Notes under the pieces: generated by a model | The model's database searches: none | What the model was told of the DNA's origin: nothing | Seen by the model: the letters and a program-made list of their open reading frames with translations, nothing else | Program-made: the position numbers and the translations under genes | Shown: in pieces, positions 16,444 through 24,803 of the stretch | How positions within the stretch are numbered: position 1 is the first letter of the stretch | Layout: each line of letters starts with the position of its first letter | Assembly (NCBI RefSeq): GCF_001425575.1 | Contig: NZ_LMRD01000006.1 | Span: 569,977-633,976, forward strand | DNA from: Aurantimonas sp. Leaf443 | Lineage (GTDB): Bacteria > Pseudomonadota > Alphaproteobacteria > Rhizobiales > Rhizobiaceae | Reading direction: 5' to 3' | DNA length: 64,000 nucleotides

Positions 16444-17649
16444 TCACGCACGGCGCCCCTCCACCGCTTCGAGGACGCAGGCGCCCTCCGCGTGGAGATG
16501 GCCGACGCAGGTGACGACGGCGCGGCGCGGGGCGGCGCCCATGCGGCGCTCCTCGCCGACGTCGAAGGGCGCGGGAGCCCGGCCGCGCGCCAGGAGGCCG
16601 GCGGCCAGCGCGATGCCGGCCGGGAACTGCGCCTCGAAGGAATGGCCCAGCACCGTCCCGTAATGCCGCACGGCCGCCTGCGGCAGGCGCTGGCCGATCG
16701 CCTCGCGCTCGATGCGCGACAGCGCCTCGATGCCGGTCGCACCGGACAGGACGAGCGTCTGCGCCTCCGAATCCTCCGGCAGCAGGTCGGCGAGGCGGGA
16801 GACGGCGCGCTCGCCCTCGCGCGGACCCCGGTCGCCGGCGGCCGAGACCATGCGGGCATAGGCGGGCGCGGACCGGCTCTGCGCGTGCTCGGCCGATTCC
16901 AGGACGAGGAAGGCGCCGACGCTGCCGATGGCGAGGCCGTCATGCGGGGCGATGCGCGAGGAGACGGGCCACCATTCCTCGCGCAGAAGGAGGCCGGCCA
17001 GCTCGAAATTGAGGAGGAGGTCCTTGCGCTCGGCCGAGAAGGCGCTGCCGACGAGGCAGATCTCGCTCTGGCCCGACGAGATGCGCGCCAGCGCCGAGGA
17101 GACCGCCGAGATGCCCGAGGCCTCCTCGCCCATGAAGGTGCGCGAGGAGCCCGTCACCTTGTGGACGATGGAGATGTTGCCGGCGAGGAGATTGGAGAGC
17201 TGGGCGAGGAAGAGCGTCGGGCGAAGCTCGCTCGAGAGGGTCGCGTTGAGCACGGGGCCGGGCGCGTTCGAGCCGCGCAGGCGCTCCAGCACCAGGGCGT
17301 CCACCGCGAAGTCCCGCTCGCCGCCGCCGGCCGACACGATGAGGTCGATCGTGGCGCGCATCGCCTCGTCGGCGGGGATGCCGGCATCGGCGAGCGCCAG
17401 GCCCGCGGCATAGCTGCCGAGCTTCTGCCAGGTCTCCATCTGCCGCTGGTCGCCCTTCTTCGGGATCTGGTTGGACCAGTCGACCGGGGGCAGGGGATGG
17501 ACGAAATACGGCGCGTAGCTGTCGGCGTCGATCTTGGGCTGGGGCGCGACCTCGCGCGTCAGGAGATCGAGATGGGTCTCGATTCCCTCGCCGAGCGAGG
17601 TCAGAAGTCCGATGCCGGTCACGAGGACGTCTCTGGACTTCTGGCTCAT
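16444..17649 (-). CDS. fabF2XL: FabF2XL: ketosynthase homologue lacking catalytic Cys and first His
   Basis: A 401-residue protein with the overall ketosynthase fold: N-terminal VLVTGIGLLTSLGEGIE, a GEEASGISAV segment and a late GHSFEAQFPAG segment. Aligned by eye with FabF1XL, the nucleophile Cys becomes E176 (EEASG against ACASG) and the first His becomes G303 (LSGATG against NAHGTS); only H336 remains. This resembles chain-length factors, the inactive partners of polyketide ketosynthases. It probably pairs with FabF1XL. ATG at 17649 was used; a GTG six bases upstream is possible. It lies between acpXL and fabF1XL, the order known from Rhizobium. Confidence 0.85.
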   Translation of the reverse strand: MSQKSRDVLVTGIGLLTSLGEGIETHLDLLTREVAPQPKIDADSYAPYFVHPLPPVDWSNQIPKKGDQRQMETWQKLGSYAAGLALADAGIPADEAMRATIDLIVSAGGGERDFAVDALVLERLRGSNAPGPVLNATLSSELRPTLFLAQLSNLLAGNISIVHKVTGSSRTFMGEEASGISAVSSALARISSGQSEICLVGSAFSAERKDLLLNFELAGLLLREEWWPVSSRIAPHDGLAIGSVGAFLVLESAEHAQSRSAPAYARMVSAAGDRGPREGERAVSRLADLLPEDSEAQTLVLSGATGIEALSRIEREAIGQRLPQAAVRHYGTVLGHSFEAQFPAGIALAAGLLARGRAPAPFDVGEERRMGAAPRRAVVTCVGHLHAEGACVLEAVEGRRA

Positions 17650-17768
17650 CGTCACTCTTCCAGCGGCTCGCTCGGCCCGGGTTCGATGGCCGGAGCGTCG
17701 TTTTCAGGCCGGGCGGGGGAACGCCCCGGCCCCTTCTCCTCGCGGCGCAAGGCGCCGCGACAGGCGCG

Positions 17769-18050
17769 TCAGGCCGTCTTGGCGGCGCGCAGCTCGTCGA
17801 TCTTGGCGACGAGGTTCTTCATGACGAAATACTCTTCCGTCGAGGCCTCGCCGTCGTTGACGCGCTGCGTCCAGGTCTCGAGCGGGATCTTGATGCCGAA
17901 TTCCTTGTCGATCGCGAAGACGATGTCGAGGAAGTCGAGGGAATCGATGCCCAGATCGTCGATCGTGTGGCTCTCGGGCGTGATCTTGTCGCGGTCGATC
18001 TCGGAGGTCTCGGAGATGATGTCCGCGACCCGGTCGAAGGTTGAAGACAA
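17769..18050 (-). CDS. acpXL: Acyl carrier protein AcpXL
   Basis: A 93-residue acidic carrier protein. The phosphopantetheine serine is S37 in [12 protein letters not shown], and the sequence closely matches the rhizobial AcpXL pattern ([20 protein letters not shown]; later [11 protein letters not shown] and TEEYF). AcpXL carries the growing 27-hydroxy C28-type chain used for lipid A. The start is a TTG at 18050, supported by AAGGA seven bases upstream and by alignment with the family N-terminus. It is the first gene of the operon; the 119-base gap to fabF2XL is too small for the fabZXL gene that usually follows acpXL. Confidence 0.94.
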   Translation of the reverse strand: MSSTFDRVADIISETSEIDRDKITPESHTIDDLGIDSLDFLDIVFAIDKEFGIKIPLETWTQRVNDGEASTEEYFVMKNLVAKIDELRAAKTA

Positions 18051-18301
18051 TGGTCGATCCTTAAGGTGAGCGTCGCGTGACGGGTTCCGGGCGCGAAGCT
18101 ATAGAAAATCCGTCGCGAGATGCAAAGCGGCGCTGCAACGCACTCGCCCGGCGGGCGAGGGCGGCATCGGTCGCCGAAGGCCATAGCGGGCCGGACGGGC
18201 GCAGGCAAGGGGCGGCGCCGGGCGCGCCACGGCGGCAAGGACCGGCGCGGCTTGCGGGCGACCAGGTGGAGCCGCCGCGCGATTCGGTCTATGAGGCAGG
18301 C

Positions 18302-19342
18302 ATGCCCGACCTGATCGTCCCCAGCGCCCCGCCCGCGCACGCCCCGCGCGATGCCGCCGCCGCCTCTCGCTTCGCCGTCGCGCCGATGATCGACTGGACG
18401 GACCGGCATTGCCGCTACTTCCACCGCCGGCTCACGCGCCGCGCGCTGCTCTTCACCGAGATGGTCGTCGCCGACGCCGTGATCCACGGCGACCGAGACC
18501 GGCTGCTCGGCTTCGACGAGACCGAGCATCCGCTGGCCCTGCAGCTCGGCGGCTCGGACCCCGAAAAGCTCGCGCGCGCCTGCCGGATCGCGGCCGACTA
18601 CGGCTATGACGAGATCAACCTCAATGTCGGCTGCCCGTCCGATCGCGTGCAGTCCGGCGCCTTCGGGGCCTGCCTGATGCGCGAGCCCGCCCTTGTCGGC
18701 GAGTGCCTGTCGGCGATGGTCGAGGCGAGCCCCGTGCGCGTGACGGTGAAATGCCGCCTCGGCGTCGACGAGCAGGATGTCGAACTCGCGCTCGACGATC
18801 TCGCGGACGCGGCCTTGTCCGCCGGCGTCTCCGGCCTCTGGGTGCATGCCCGCAAGGCCTGGCTGCAGGGCCTGAGCCCGAAGGAGAACCGCGAGATCCC
18901 GCCGCTCGACTACGCCCGCGTGGCGCGGCTCAAGGCCCGCCTGCCGCAGGCCTTCATCGGGCTGAACGGCGGCCTGAAATCGCTGGACGAGGCGAGGGCG
19001 CAGCTCTCGCTCGGGCTCGACGGCGCCATGATGGGGCGTGCGGCCTACCAGACGCCGGACGTCCTGTCCGGCGTCGATGCGGCGATCTTCGGCGCGGCGG
19101 CCGCGCCCTTCGACGCGGCGCGGCTGATGGACGAGATGAGCGCCTATGCCGGCCGCCACATCGCCGCCGGCGGGCGCCTCGCGCAGGTCACGCGCCACAT
19201 GGTGGGCCTCTTCCACGGCCGGCCGGGCGCCCGCCGCTTCCGCCAGATCCTGTCGGAGGGCGCGACGAAGCCGGACGCCTCGCCGGCGCTGATCGCCGAG
19301 GCCTTCGCCGCCGTTCGTCTCGACGAGCGACAGGCCGCCTGA
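18302..19342 (+). CDS. dusA: tRNA-dihydrouridine synthase A
   Basis: A 346-residue flavoenzyme that reduces uridines in the tRNA D-loop. The catalytic cysteine is C111 in INLNVGCPSDRVQSGAFG; the N-terminal FAVAPMIDWTDRHCRYFHR and the RNA-contact segment HARKAWLQGLSPKENR are characteristic of the DusA subgroup. The C-terminal helical domain ends LFHGRPGARRFRQILSE. The start at 18302 is preceded by GAGGC. It is transcribed divergently from acpXL, so the 250 bases between them hold both promoters, though I recognise no clear boxes. Confidence 0.94.
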   Translation: MPDLIVPSAPPAHAPRDAAAASRFAVAPMIDWTDRHCRYFHRRLTRRALLFTEMVVADAVIHGDRDRLLGFDETEHPLALQLGGSDPEKLARACRIAADYGYDEINLNVGCPSDRVQSGAFGACLMREPALVGECLSAMVEASPVRVTVKCRLGVDEQDVELALDDLADAALSAGVSGLWVHARKAWLQGLSPKENREIPPLDYARVARLKARLPQAFIGLNGGLKSLDEARAQLSLGLDGAMMGRAAYQTPDVLSGVDAAIFGAAAAPFDAARLMDEMSAYAGRHIAAGGRLAQVTRHMVGLFHGRPGARRFRQILSEGATKPDASPALIAEAFAAVRLDERQAA

Positions 19343-19399
19343 TCCGCCGGCCGGCGCCAGCGCGCACCGGCCGCAGTCCCCTCCCATCCCGGACACGCC

Positions 19400-20224
19400 A
19401 TGGCCGCCCTCGATTTTGGCACGCTCCTGCCGTTCCTCGCGATCTTCGTCGCGGCCTCGCTCGTCGGCGGCTTCCTCGCCGGGCTCTTCGGCATCGGCGG
19501 CGGGGCGATCTACGTGCCGGTGCTCTATCAGGCCTTCGGGGCGCTCGGGGCTTCGTCCGCCGTCAGCATGCATCTGGCGCTCGGCACCTCGCTCGCCATC
19601 ATCGTGCCGACCTCGGTGCGCTCGCTCGCCGCGCACGGCAAGCGCGGCGCGGTGGACCGCACGCTCCTGAAGGACTGGCTGGTGCCGGTGCCGGTCGGGG
19701 CCATTCTCGGCGCCCTGATCGCGGCGGCGGCCTCCTCGGCGGAGCTGCGCGCGACCTTCGCGATCCTGACCGCGCTTCTTTCCCTGAAGCTCCTGATCGG
19801 CCGCATGCCCTTCGCGCTCGGCACCGACCTGCCGGGACGGCCCGGCCGCTGGGGCGCGGGGCTCGGCGTCGGCGTGCTCTCGTCGCTCATGGGCATCGGC
19901 GGCGGCGTCTTCACCACCACCTTCATGACGCTCTACGGGCGCCCGCTGCTGCAGGGCATCGCGACCAGCGCCGGGGTCGGCATGCTGATCGCCCTTCCCG
20001 GGCTCGTCGGCTATGTCGGCGGCGGCTGGGGAGAGCCGGGGCTGCCGGCCTTCAGCCTCGGCTATATCAACCTCGCCGCCTTCCTCGTCATCGCGCCGCT
20101 CTCGGTGCTGGCGGTGCCGCTCGGCGCGATGGTGGCGCATCGTCTGTCCAAGCGGCAGCTGGAGGTCGGCTTCGGCTTGTTCCTCCTCAGCGTCTCGGCG
20201 CGCTTCGCCTGGAGCCTTCTCTAG
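19400..20224 (+). CDS. TauE/SafE family permease
   Basis: A 274-residue membrane protein of about eight segments with the internal duplication of the family: GGFLAGLFGIGGGAIYVPVL in the first half and GVLSSLMGIGGGVFTTTFMT in the second. These glycine-rich repeats are diagnostic. Members export or import sulfite, sulfoacetate, taurine-derived anions or other organic acids; nothing adjacent shows which. It follows dusA after 57 bases on the same strand and may be cotranscribed, although no functional link is evident. Confidence 0.9.
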   Translation: MAALDFGTLLPFLAIFVAASLVGGFLAGLFGIGGGAIYVPVLYQAFGALGASSAVSMHLALGTSLAIIVPTSVRSLAAHGKRGAVDRTLLKDWLVPVPVGAILGALIAAAASSAELRATFAILTALLSLKLLIGRMPFALGTDLPGRPGRWGAGLGVGVLSSLMGIGGGVFTTTFMTLYGRPLLQGIATSAGVGMLIALPGLVGYVGGGWGEPGLPAFSLGYINLAAFLVIAPLSVLAVPLGAMVAHRLSKRQLEVGFGLFLLSVSARFAWSLL

Positions 20225-20233
20225 CTCGGAAGC

Positions 20234-20941
20234 TCAGTCGGTGAGGACGAGCCTGTCGCCGCGGAAATCGTAGGAGGTGAGCGTGTTCAGGAAGCTCATG
20301 CCGAGAAGGACCGTACCGAGCCCTTCGCCCTCGGTGACGAGCGCGGCGACGTTCCGTCGCTCGATCGGACCGATGCGCACGCTGGACAGCGTGACGGGAG
20401 CGGCGCGGGCGACGCCGTTGCCGGTGAGCACGCGCGCCGTGTAGCCGCCGCGCGGCGGCTCGATGCCGAGGCGCGCGGCGGTCCGCGCATCCATCGCGAT
20501 CGCCGAGGCGCCGGTATCCACCATGAAACGCGTCGCGCGTCCCTCGATCTCGCCGTCGACCTGGAAATGGTCGTCGCGGGCGCGCTGCACCAGCACCTGC
20601 CGCCCGTCCGAGCCGGACATCTCGACCGCCCGGCCCGGCACCAGCACGGAGAGGACGCGGTCGCGCGCCTGTCCGAGTTCCGGCCCGTAGGCGTAGAGCG
20701 CGATCAGCGCCACGAAGGCGGCCGCCCAGATCGCAAGGGATTTCAAAGCGCTGGCCATGTCGGTCCTCACGAGGTACAGGACGCCCGAGGAGAGGAAGAG
20801 GACGAGGGCCGAGCCGCGGGCGAGCGCTGCGAAGCCGTCGGGATCGAGCCCCAGCACCGGGCCCCGGCCGGACGCCAGGAGAAGCACGAGCGCGGCAAGG
20901 AGAAGGAGGATCGCAAGGAGCGGGGTTCGGACCTCACGCAT
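20234..20941 (-). CDS. Membrane-anchored retropepsin-like aspartic protease (TIGR02281 type)
   Basis: A 235-residue protein. Two or three N-terminal membrane segments (about 7-24, 40-58, 65-84) precede a periplasmic domain with the aspartic protease motif FMVDTGASAIAM; a single such domain would need to dimerise, as retropepsins do. The end (GTVLLGMSFLNTLTSYDFRG) matches the clan AA bacterial family. The substrate is unknown. ATG at 20941 is used; a GTG at 20950 would add three residues. The start overlaps the upstream DUF1289 gene by eight bases, so they are probably coupled. It converges with the TauE/SafE gene, nine bases apart. Confidence 0.85.
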   Translation of the reverse strand: MREVRTPLLAILLLLAALVLLLASGRGPVLGLDPDGFAALARGSALVLFLSSGVLYLVRTDMASALKSLAIWAAAFVALIALYAYGPELGQARDRVLSVLVPGRAVEMSGSDGRQVLVQRARDDHFQVDGEIEGRATRFMVDTGASAIAMDARTAARLGIEPPRGGYTARVLTGNGVARAAPVTLSSVRIGPIERRNVAALVTEGEGLGTVLLGMSFLNTLTSYDFRGDRLVLTD

Positions 20942-21113
20942 GGGCGGCACGTCCGGCCATGCGGGCGGGCAGGGCGGCCATCACCTCGCGCCGCTCCAGG
21001 GCGCTCATGCCGGCCCAGGCGCCGATCTCGGCACCCGTGCGCCCGCAGCCGCGGCACAGGCCGCTTGCGGGGTCCAGCACGCAGACCTTGGTGCAGGGTG
21101 TCTCGATCGCCAT
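20934..21113 (-). CDS. DUF1289 small cysteine-rich protein
   Basis: A 59-residue protein with the DUF1289 cysteine pattern: C7 and C11 (TPCTKVC), then C20 and C23 (LCRGCGRTGAEIGAW), followed by the helix SALERREVMAALPARM. The four cysteines probably bind a metal such as zinc or an Fe-S cluster. Function is not established for the family. ATG at 21113 is the only sensible start. The reading frame overlaps the next gene by eight bases. Easy to miss because of its size and because longer spurious frames cross it. Confidence 0.85.
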   Translation of the reverse strand: MAIETPCTKVCVLDPASGLCRGCGRTGAEIGAWAGMSALERREVMAALPARMAGRAAHA

Positions 21114-21204
21114 GTCCGCCTTCCGTGCCCGGCGCCTTCGGGCGCTCCGTGCTCGATATGGCGCCCGGCCGCCACGCGCACAAGCGCCGCCGGGCCTCGA
21201 GGGA

Positions 21205-22713
21205 TCAGACGTAATCCTCGATGGCCGGCATCACCTCGAGCACGCGCGAATGCGGGAAGATCGCGATGGCCTCGGTGCCCTCGCGCAGCTTCGACAGAAG
21301 CTGGAACTCGCCGTCATGCATCTGCACGAGCGACTGGACGATCGGCAGGCCGAGGCCGGTGCCCTGCTCGGCGCTCTTGATGGCGAGCGAGCCCTGGCCG
21401 AAGGAGGAGAGCACGACCGGGATCTCCTCGGGCGGGATGCCAGGCCCGTCGTCGCGCACCGAGACGTACTGGCCGCCGCCCGCCGTCCAGCCGACGCGCA
21501 GCCACACGACGCCGCCGCGCGGGGTGAACTTCACCGCGTTGGACAGGAGGTTGATGACGATCTGGCGCACCGCCCGGTCGTCGCCCCACAGCGCGGGCAG
21601 CTCGGGCTCGTATTCGGCCTTCAGCGTCAGACCCTTCTGTTCGGCCTTGAGGCGCACGTAGCCGAGACTGTCGCGGGCGATGACGGACAGGTCGATCGCC
21701 TCCTCGTGCAGCGCGTAGCGCCCGGCCTCGACGCGCGACAGGTCGAGGATCTCGTTGATGAGGCCGAGGAGATGCTGGCCGGACGAGTGGATGTCGCCGA
21801 TATAGTCCTTGTAGGCGGCGTTGCCGACGGGCCCGAGGATCTCGTTGCCCATCACTTCCGAGAAGCCGAGAATGGCGTTGAGGGGCGTGCGCAGCTCGTG
21901 GCTCATCGTGGCGAGGAAGCGCGACTTGGCAAGGTTCGCCTCCTCGGCGCGGCGCCGCGCCTCGTCCGACATATTGCGCGCGGTCTCCAGCTCGGCGATC
22001 AGCTCGTCCTTCTCCGCCTGATGCTTCAGTCGCTCGATGGACGCCCGGCGCAGACGCTCGGCCACCACGGCGAAGAACGGCACGGAGGCGACGACGATGA
22101 TCTTCATCGCGCCGAGAAGCGGTTCGGGCTCGCGCAGCACTTCGAGGAGGAGCGCGGCGACCACCGGCGCGAAGGCGAGCGGCACGACCGCGCGCAGCGG
22201 CGAGGAGACCATCGCCGTCACCGCGATGACGATCAGAAGCGTCGAGAACTGGAAGAGGTCGAAGCCGGCCGGGCCGCAGGTCTGGCAGTCGAGCGTCGCG
22301 AAATAGGCCCAGGAGAGGCCGACCGCCGCGTGGCCGACAAGGAAGATCCGGCGCCACCGGCGCGGATCGAGCGTCGCCTGGTCCTGCGCCTGGAACTGGC
22401 GGCAGATCACCATCAGCACGGCATAGGCGAGGAGCGCGCCGAGCGCCCAGGCGCCCGCCGGAAGCGGCCCGGTGAAGATCGAGAGCGCGAGGCCCGTCAG
22501 CGCCACCGGCAGCGGCAGCACCATGGCCGCGGCGGTCAGCGCGGCGGCGTGCTGCGCGAGGAGCTCGCGGTCGAAACGGGGCGACAGGCCGCCGCGCGAG
22601 GAGAGACGGTCGCGCGCCGCTTGCAGGGTGCGCCCCAATTCGCCGCCTTCGCCCGCGGCGCGCGGCCGGGGCATCAGCTTCGAATCGTAGGTGGGCGGGG
22701 GCGCCAGGGACAT
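21205..22713 (-). CDS. DivJ/PleC-like membrane sensor histidine kinase
   Basis: A 502-residue kinase. About six hydrophobic segments span residues 60-220 (for example LLAYAVLMVICRQFQ), with a CQTC pair at about 143-146 in a loop. A coiled linker (about 230-262) leads to the H-box SRFLATMSHELRTPLNAILG with H272 and the continuation FSEVMGNEILGP, typical of the DivJ/PleC/PdhS kinases of alphaproteobacterial cell-cycle control. ATPase motifs VINLLSNAVKFTP, DDGPGIPPEEIP and GTGLGLPIVQSL are complete. No receiver gene is adjacent, which also fits that family, whose partner DivK is encoded elsewhere. The exact orthologue cannot be fixed by eye. Confidence 0.85.
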   Translation of the reverse strand: MSLAPPPTYDSKLMPRPRAAGEGGELGRTLQAARDRLSSRGGLSPRFDRELLAQHAAALTAAAMVLPLPVALTGLALSIFTGPLPAGAWALGALLAYAVLMVICRQFQAQDQATLDPRRWRRIFLVGHAAVGLSWAYFATLDCQTCGPAGFDLFQFSTLLIVIAVTAMVSSPLRAVVPLAFAPVVAALLLEVLREPEPLLGAMKIIVVASVPFFAVVAERLRRASIERLKHQAEKDELIAELETARNMSDEARRRAEEANLAKSRFLATMSHELRTPLNAILGFSEVMGNEILGPVGNAAYKDYIGDIHSSGQHLLGLINEILDLSRVEAGRYALHEEAIDLSVIARDSLGYVRLKAEQKGLTLKAEYEPELPALWGDDRAVRQIVINLLSNAVKFTPRGGVVWLRVGWTAGGGQYVSVRDDGPGIPPEEIPVVLSSFGQGSLAIKSAEQGTGLGLPIVQSLVQMHDGEFQLLSKLREGTEAIAIFPHSRVLEVMPAIEDYV

Positions 22714-22839
22714 CGGTGATCGAATCGCACGCCTTGCGGGGTCGGGACTGCGCCATCATGTTTCGAGAAGCTTAAAAAAGTGCCTTAAGGAACCGCGAAG
22801 GCGCACGGGCGCCGGCCGAGCGGATGGGGGAACGACGCG

Positions 22840-23451
22840 ATGAAGCTCTTCGACGGCGGCAAGGCGCCGAACCCGCGCCGCGTGCGCGTCTTCCTGGCCG
22901 AGAAGGGCATCGAGGTGCCGATCGAGCCGGTGGACATGACGCGGCTCGAACATCGCGGCGAGGCGATCGTGCGCCGCAACCCGCTCGCGCGCCTGCCGGT
23001 GCTGGAGCTCGACGACGGCACGATCCTTACCGAATCGGTCGCGATCTGCCGCTATTTCGAGCTTCTCCATCCAGGGCCCGCGCTGTTCGGCACCGGCGCC
23101 ATCGGACAGGCGCGCGTCGAGATGTGGAACCGGCGTCTCGAACTCGGGCTCCTCGCCACCGTCGCCGCGGCCTTCCGGCACACCCATCCGGCGATGAAGG
23201 ACTGGGAAGTGCCCCAGTTTCCCGACTGGGGCGCGGCCAATCGCATCAAGGCCGTCGAGGCGCTGGAAATGCTCGACCGGCATCTGGCGGACACGCGCTT
23301 CGTCTGCGGCGAGGACTACACGATCGCCGACATCACCGGCCTCGTCGCGCTCGATTTCATGAAGCCGGCGCGGATCGAGCTGCCGGAGCAGCTTGCCCAT
23401 GTGCGCCGCTGGCACGCGGAGATCTCCGCCCGCCCGAGCGCTGCGGCCTGA
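22840..23451 (+). CDS. Glutathione S-transferase family protein
   Basis: A 203-residue cytosolic protein. The N-terminal thioredoxin fold is visible in MKLFDGGKAPNPRRVRVFLA, with the glutathione-contact LPVLELDDGTILTESVAICR (the cis-proline and the E-S pair). The all-helical C-terminal domain holds the N-capping segment DYTIADITGLVALDF. The stop overlaps the start of the uracil-DNA glycosylase family gene (TGATG), so the two are coupled. GGGGGAA lies upstream of the start. Substrate unknown; the class cannot be settled by eye. Confidence 0.88.
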   Translation: MKLFDGGKAPNPRRVRVFLAEKGIEVPIEPVDMTRLEHRGEAIVRRNPLARLPVLELDDGTILTESVAICRYFELLHPGPALFGTGAIGQARVEMWNRRLELGLLATVAAAFRHTHPAMKDWEVPQFPDWGAANRIKAVEALEMLDRHLADTRFVCGEDYTIADITGLVALDFMKPARIELPEQLAHVRRWHAEISARPSAAA

Positions 23452-24083
23452 TGCGGGACGAGGGCGCGGGCGAGGACCCGGAGGCGCTGGCCCGCAGGAT
23501 CCGCGGCTGCACCCTGTGCCGCGACGCGCCGCTCGGCCGCCCGCTGCCGATCCCGCCCAATCCGATCCTCTCTCTTTCGGGAACCGCGCGCCTGCTCGTG
23601 GCGGGGCAGGCGCCGGGCAATCTCGCAGACCGCTCCTCCAAGCCCTTCAACGATCCGTCCGGCATGCGCCTGCGCGACTGGATGGGGATCGGGCCCGAGA
23701 TCTTCTACGATCCCTCGCGCGTCGCCATCCTGCCCATGGGGTTCTGCTTTCCCGGCCCCGACGGCAAGGGCGGCGACCGGCCGCCGCGGCGCGAATGCGC
23801 CATGACGTGGCACGACCGGGTGATGGCGGCGCTGCCGCAGGTGGACCTGGTGCTGGCGATCGGCCTCCATGCGCAGCGCTATCATCTGGGCGCCGACGCC
23901 CGGCCGAGCCTGACGGCGACGGTGGAGGACTGGCGCGCGCTCGTGGATCGGCCCGGCCGGCGGCCGGCGGTGCTGCCGCTGCCCCACCCGTCCTGGCGCA
24001 ACAACGCCTGGATCAAACGCCATCCGTTCTTCGAGGCCGAGCTCCTGCCGGCCCTCAAACTGTGGGTGGCCACGCTGATTTAG
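23451..24083 (+). CDS. Uracil-DNA glycosylase family protein
   Basis: A 210-residue protein with family motifs: GQAPGNLADRSSKPFNDPSG (motif 1, with GQAPG binding the base), VLAIGLHAQRYHLG in the middle and LPLPHPSWRNNAWIKRHPFF (the HPS motif 2). N-terminal CTLC and the later REC give cysteines that could hold an Fe-S cluster, as in families 4 and 5, but only three or four are clearly placed. Removal of uracil from DNA is the family role; this divergent subgroup is less well studied, so substrate is uncertain. It overlaps the preceding GST gene by one base. Confidence 0.82.
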   Translation: MRDEGAGEDPEALARRIRGCTLCRDAPLGRPLPIPPNPILSLSGTARLLVAGQAPGNLADRSSKPFNDPSGMRLRDWMGIGPEIFYDPSRVAILPMGFCFPGPDGKGGDRPPRRECAMTWHDRVMAALPQVDLVLAIGLHAQRYHLGADARPSLTATVEDWRALVDRPGRRPAVLPLPHPSWRNNAWIKRHPFFEAELLPALKLWVATLI

Positions 24084-24149
24084 CCCGGCGGGTTACGATC
24101 CGGTGCGGGCTCCTGTATGCCACGGGGCATAGCTTGCATGGAGCGTCCG

Positions 24150-24635
24150 ATGGACCGGTTGGACAAGAAGATCCTCAGACTGCTGCAGGAAGACGCGACC
24201 CTGGCGGTCGCCGACGTCGCCAAGCGCGTCGGTCTTTCGACGACGCCCTGCTGGCGGCGCATCCAGAAGCTGGAGGAGGAGGGCGTCATCCGCCGGCGCG
24301 TGGCCGTTCTCGATCCCGAGAAGGTGAACGCCCGCGTCACGGTCTTCGTCTCGGTGCGCACGAACTCGCATTCGCACGAATGGCTGAAACGCTTCTCGGA
24401 AGTGGTCTCCGAATTTCCGGAGGTCATCGAGTTCTACCGCATGAGCGGCGACGTCGACTATCTCCTGCGCGTCGTCGTGCCGGACATCTCGGCCTACGAC
24501 GCTTTCTACAAGCGCCTGATCCAGAAGATCGAGATCCGCGACGTCTCCTCGTCCTTCGCGATGGAGCAGATCAAATACACGACCGAACTGCCGCTCGACT
24601 ACATGATCCTCGACCGCGAGCCGCGCGAGACCTGA
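24150..24635 (+). CDS. Lrp/AsnC family transcriptional regulator
   Basis: A 161-residue regulator. N-terminal helix-turn-helix: MDRLDKKILRLLQEDATLAV with ADVAKRVGLSTTPCWRRIQK, followed by the effector-binding RAM domain (about 70-150) with MSGDVDYLLRVVVPD. The TTPCWRRI recognition helix is the Lrp type. The ATG at 24150 fits the family start and has GGAG six bases upstream; an in-frame ATG at 24138 would add MERP. No amino acid gene is divergent from it, so the regulon is not evident. A shared hairpin separates it from the convergent dehydrogenase gene. Confidence 0.92.
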   Translation: MDRLDKKILRLLQEDATLAVADVAKRVGLSTTPCWRRIQKLEEEGVIRRRVAVLDPEKVNARVTVFVSVRTNSHSHEWLKRFSEVVSEFPEVIEFYRMSGDVDYLLRVVVPDISAYDAFYKRLIQKIEIRDVSSSFAMEQIKYTTELPLDYMILDREPRET

Positions 24636-24762
24636 ATGCGATTTGCCGCGCGCGTGGAATCGGTTGGACGCGTCGGTTCGCGGTCCGGATGCGCGTCTTC
24701 AAGTCTTGTCTGAAGCGATGCCGGCTCCCGCCGGCCGCCCATAGAGGATCCGGTTATCGCTA

Positions 24763-24787
24763 GCGCGTGGCCGGCCCGGCCACGCGC
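24763..24787. terminator. Near-perfect palindrome between convergent genes
   Basis: GCGCGTGGCCGG (24763-24774) and CCGGCCACGCGC (24776-24787) are exact complements around one C. Lying between the ends of the Lrp gene and the convergent dehydrogenase gene, it is a good candidate for a bidirectional terminator, though T-runs are lacking. Confidence 0.55.
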
Positions 24788-24803
24788 CAGGGAGACCGTT
24801 TCG

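Noticed and set aside
14866-18069. A 1067-codon open frame on the plus strand
   Set aside because: It is antisense to acpXL, fabF2XL, fabF1XL and adh2XL, all of which have clear family motifs. Its translation is Arg/Gly/Ala/Asp-rich without domains, as expected for a stop-free antisense frame in GC-rich DNA.
18077-18301. Extension of dusA upstream to 18077
   Set aside because: The added residues are low-complexity and overlap the presumed acpXL/dusA promoter region; the DusA family N-terminus begins near 18302.
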